From Draconibacterium orientale (GTDB lineage Bacteria > Bacteroidota > Bacteroidia > Bacteroidales > JAIFNL01), in assembly GCA_022729915.1 (NCBI GenBank), contig DZBP01000004.1, positions 1 through 50,922 of the forward strand: 50,922 nucleotides of DNA. Direction: 5' to 3'. Below are positions 47,730 to 50,922 of the stretch, piece after piece. Position 1 is the first letter of the stretch; each line of letters starts with the position of its first letter. Made by a program: the position numbers and the translations under genes. The notes beneath the pieces are model-generated. The model searched no databases. It had not been told where the DNA came from and saw nothing but the letters and a program-made list of their open reading frames with translations.

Positions 47730-50222
47730 ATGAAAGGGTTTAACCCAATTTTTAAAAACAATATGGCAAAAAAATTAATTTTACTGGTAGTTACAATTTT
47801 TACCACCACATTATTATTTTCACAAAAAATTGAGATTAATTATTCAAGTCCCCAAGAGTACGAAATCGGCGGCATCAATGTGAAAGGTATAAAATACTTA
47901 AACACAGAGGTTTTAGTACAACTTTCGGGTTTAAAAGTAGGCGATAAAATAGAAGTTCCGGGAGAGCGATTTTCTAATTCGATTGACAAACTTTGGCGAC
48001 ATGGTCTGTTTTCGGATGTTAAAATTTTAGCTGATAGTGCACGCGATGGTAAACTTTATATTACATTTGAGCTTTTAGAGCGTCCACGAGTATCAAATGT
48101 GTTTGTAACGGGGTTAAACAAAACCGAACGCGAAGATATTGAAGAAATGATAGAGCTTAAACGCGGAGGTCAAGCAACGGACAACTTAATAAACAATACC
48201 AAAATACAAATAAAGAAGCATTTTGCAGAAAAAGCCTATTTCAATACGCAAGTAGATGTAAGTTTGAAAAATGATACCAATATTTTAAATGCCGTAATTG
48301 CTTACGTGCATGTGGATAAAAACAAAAAAATAAAGGTAAATTCGCTAGTTTTTGAAGGTAATGAAGTATTGAGCGACAAAAAACTCAATAAAGCCATGAA
48401 AAAAACAAACGATAAAAACATTAAAAATTTCTTTAGAACAAAGAAATATAAAGAAGAAGAATTTATAGCAGATAAGCAAGCCCTTATAGAAAAATACAAC
48501 GAAAAGGGTTATAGAGATGCCAAAATAGTTTACGATACTGTTTATGCAAACGATGATAAATCATTTAATATTAATATAAAAATAGAAGAAGGGAAACCGT
48601 ATTTTTTTAGAAATATTAGCTGGGTAGGAAATACAAAATACAGCAGTTACCAATTAAGTCGCATTTTGAATGTAAAAAAAGGCGACCCTTACGATGAAAA
48701 TCTTCTTAATGAGCGTATTTCGAGTGATGAAGATGCAGTGAGCAATCTTTACCTCGACGATGGATATTTGTTCTTTCAAATTCAACCCATTGAGTTAAAA
48801 GTAGAAAATGACTCAATCGACCTCGAAATGCGTGTTTATGAAGGCAGACAAGCCACTATAAAAAATGTAACCGTAAGCGGAAATACCAAAACTAACGACC
48901 ACGTGATCATGCGTGAGGTGTATTCGCGTCCGGGTGAGCTGTTCAAAAAGTCGGATATTGTACGTACCATTCGTGAGTTGGCGCAATTAGGACATTTTGA
49001 CCCTGAAAAGCTTAATGTAAATCCGGTTCCAGACCAAGCCAACGGAACTGTTGATTTGGACTACACAGTGGAAGAACGAGCAAACGACCAAATTGAAATT
49101 TCGGGTGGTTGGGGTGCTAATATGATAATTGGAACTATTGGATTGAAATTCAACAACTTTGCAATTAATGACGTATTTAAAAAAGATGCTTGGCGACCTG
49201 TTCCTTCAGGCGATGGACAGCAATTGAGTTTGCGTGTTCAATCCAATGGAACTCGTTATCAATCGTATAGCCTTTCTTTCACTGAGCCTTGGTTGGGTGG
49301 AAAAAAAGCAAATTCTCTTTCAGTTAGTCTTTACAAAACAGTACAAAGTAATGGTTATCAAAAAGATGATTCTAGAAGAGCTGATATGGCAATTGCCGGT
49401 GCCGCACTTGGTTTAGGTAAACGCCTAAAATGGCCCGATGACTACTTTACAATTTATAATGAGCTTAGTTACCAACAATATAACATGAATGAATGGCCTT
49501 ATTTCTTGATGAAAAATGGTATTTCAAACAACTTAAGTTACAAATTTGTTTTTGGACGTAACTCTGTCGATAGCCCACTTTTTCCACGTAGAGGTTCTAA
49601 CATTTCGGTTAGTTTGCAAGCAACTCCGCCCTATTCACTTCTTCGCACCGAAACAAATTACTCAGACTGGGAAGAAGAAGAAAAATACAAATGGATAGAA
49701 TATCACAAATGGACATTCAAATCGGAATGGATAACTAAATTACTTGCTACCAAAGATTTAGTTCTTTACACACGTTACGAACTAGGCTTTTTGGGTTATT
49801 ACAACAAAGACCTACGTTCTCCTTTTGAACAATACCAAGTGGGTGGCGACGGAATGTCGGGTTACAATATGTATGGTTCTGATATTGTTTCACTTAGAGG
49901 TTATGAAAACTATTCGTTAACTCCAGCCGAAGGTGGAAATATTTACAGCCGTTTTACAATGGAATTGCGTTATCCGGTATCTTTAAATCCTCAAGCAACA
50001 ATTTATGCACTCACTTTTATTGAAGCAGGTAACGCTTGGTACAATTTTAAGGATTTTAATCCGTTTAATTTGAACCGCTCTGCTGGAGTAGGTGTACGAA
50101 TTTTCTTACCTATGCTTGGCTTGTTAGGAATTGATTGGGGTTATGGTTTTGACCCGATTCCAGGGAAAGCTAACGATAGTGGGGGAGGTCAATTTCACTT
50201 CGTAATGGGACAACAATTTTAA
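47730..50222 (+). CDS. bamA: outer-membrane protein assembly factor BamA (Omp85)
   Basis: 830 aa, POTRA repeats (INVKGIKYLNTEVLVQLSGLKVGDKI), barrel with SLRGYENYSLTP and FPRRGSNISVSL; alternative start ATG 47763. Confidence 0.95.
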   Translation: MKGFNPIFKNNMAKKLILLVVTIFTTTLLFSQKIEINYSSPQEYEIGGINVKGIKYLNTEVLVQLSGLKVGDKIEVPGERFSNSIDKLWRHGLFSDVKILADSARDGKLYITFELLERPRVSNVFVTGLNKTEREDIEEMIELKRGGQATDNLINNTKIQIKKHFAEKAYFNTQVDVSLKNDTNILNAVIAYVHVDKNKKIKVNSLVFEGNEVLSDKKLNKAMKKTNDKNIKNFFRTKKYKEEEFIADKQALIEKYNEKGYRDAKIVYDTVYANDDKSFNINIKIEEGKPYFFRNISWVGNTKYSSYQLSRILNVKKGDPYDENLLNERISSDEDAVSNLYLDDGYLFFQIQPIELKVENDSIDLEMRVYEGRQATIKNVTVSGNTKTNDHVIMREVYSRPGELFKKSDIVRTIRELAQLGHFDPEKLNVNPVPDQANGTVDLDYTVEERANDQIEISGGWGANMIIGTIGLKFNNFAINDVFKKDAWRPVPSGDGQQLSLRVQSNGTRYQSYSLSFTEPWLGGKKANSLSVSLYKTVQSNGYQKDDSRRADMAIAGAALGLGKRLKWPDDYFTIYNELSYQQYNMNEWPYFLMKNGISNNLSYKFVFGRNSVDSPLFPRRGSNISVSLQATPPYSLLRTETNYSDWEEEEKYKWIEYHKWTFKSEWITKLLATKDLVLYTRYELGFLGYYNKDLRSPFEQYQVGGDGMSGYNMYGSDIVSLRGYENYSLTPAEGGNIYSRFTMELRYPVSLNPQATIYALTFIEAGNAWYNFKDFNPFNLNRSAGVGVRIFLPMLGLLGIDWGYGFDPIPGKANDSGGGQFHFVMGQQF

Positions 50223-50238
50223 GCACTAGTGTTTTTTT

Positions 50239-50269
50239 TTGGAACAAGCATTTTAACCAAATAAATTTG
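50239..50269 (+). promoter_or_regulatory. Bacteroidota-type promoter for ompH/skp
   Basis: TTG (50239-50241) - N20 - TAAATTTG (50262-50269). Confidence 0.55.
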
Positions 50270-50335
50270 AAGCACTTGCTAAAATATACATTTAATAGGT
50301 TTCACTTCAAAGGAGAACCCAAAATAAAAAAAGAT

Positions 50336-50368
50336 AAAAATGGAAGAAACAGAATTTCTACCATTTTT
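50336..50368 (+). terminator. terminator/attenuator-like hairpin in ompH leader
   Basis: AAAAATGG-a-AGAAA-CAGAA-TTTCT-a-CCATTTTT, 13 bp with one mismatch and T-rich 3' side. Confidence 0.65.
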
Positions 50369-50406
50369 ATATTAAATTTTACAACTAAACAATTGAAATT
50401 AAAGTT

Positions 50407-50919
50407 ATGAAAAAAACGATTCTTACTTTGTTTGTGCTTTTTTCAATAATTGCAGTTCAAGCACAAAAATTTGCCTATGTAGATACCGAATATATTTTGA
50501 AAAATATTCCGAACTACGAAACCGCTCAACAACAACTCGACGATATGTCGAAAAAATGGCAAAGCGAAATAGAAGATATTTATGCTGAGGTTGAAAAAAT
50601 GTATAAAGGCTATCAAGCTGAATCTGTTTTGCTTACTGATGAGCAAAAAAGAAAAAAAGAAGACGAGATTATTGAAAAAGAAAATCAAGCTAAAGCGTTA
50701 CAAAAAAAATACTTTGCTCGCGATGGAATGCTTTTCAACAAACGTCAAGAACTTGTAAAACCTATTCAAGATGAAGTATTTAATGCAATAAAAGAATTAG
50801 CCGTTGAAGGAAGCTATGCTTTTATTTTTGATGTTGCAGGCAGCGTTTCTATTCTTTATACTAACCCAAAATACGATTTGAGCGACCAAATTTTAGAAAA
50901 ATTAGGATACAAGAATTAA
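50407..50919 (+). CDS. OmpH/Skp family periplasmic chaperone
   Basis: signal peptide, KFAYVDTEYILKNIPNYETAQQQLDDMSKKWQSEIE, coiled-coil K/E/Q-rich region; directly follows bamA. Confidence 0.93.
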   Translation: MKKTILTLFVLFSIIAVQAQKFAYVDTEYILKNIPNYETAQQQLDDMSKKWQSEIEDIYAEVEKMYKGYQAESVLLTDEQKRKKEDEIIEKENQAKALQKKYFARDGMLFNKRQELVKPIQDEVFNAIKELAVEGSYAFIFDVAGSVSILYTNPKYDLSDQILEKLGYKN

Positions 50920-50922
50920 TTA

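Noticed and set aside
1-50922. tRNA/rRNA genes, IS elements, prophage or integrase genes
   Set aside because: No cloverleaf-like GC-rich segment, rRNA sequence, transposase or integrase motif was recognised; a tRNAscan-SE and ISfinder run would be needed to be certain.

Overview
AT-rich Bacteroidota-type chromosomal segment with about 40 supportable CDSs and no tRNA, rRNA, CRISPR array or transposase recognised. Left part: pyruvate kinase, then a long minus-strand Bat (aerotolerance-type) cluster read right to left (moxR, DUF58, BatD-like membrane protein, batA, batB, NlpC/P60, batC with thrombospondin-type-3-like Ca-binding repeats, batD, a DnaQ-like exonuclease, batE, YggS, ankyrin lipoprotein, His-rich ArsP_2-like permease). 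Middle: tilS, M1 peptidase, recR, GT2 glycosyltransferases, TPR/PD40/OmpA protein, a GNAT, a tandem pair of uncharacterised paralogs, a C1 (papain-like) peptidase and a MORN-repeat/caspase-like protein. Right: MscS, PorV/PorQ-like protein, pssA, TonB-dependent receptor, ModE-like HTH, exported MBL-fold protein, YiiX-like protein, a TiaS-like (archaeal agmatidine-synthetase-like) gene overlapping an ECF-S-like membrane gene, TlpA-like thioredoxin, aroA, rpiB, bamA and ompH/skp. Several sites match the published Bacteroidota promoter pattern TTG/TTTG-N17-23-TAnnTTTG, and hairpin terminators fit the gene boundaries. Best candidates for undescribed biology: (1) the TiaS-like + ECF-S-like overlapping pair in a window that also encodes TilS; (2) the MORN-caspase / C1-peptidase neighbourhood; (3) the tandem paralog pair at 25204-26689. 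Function assignments are from motif and sequence recognition only; no database search was run.
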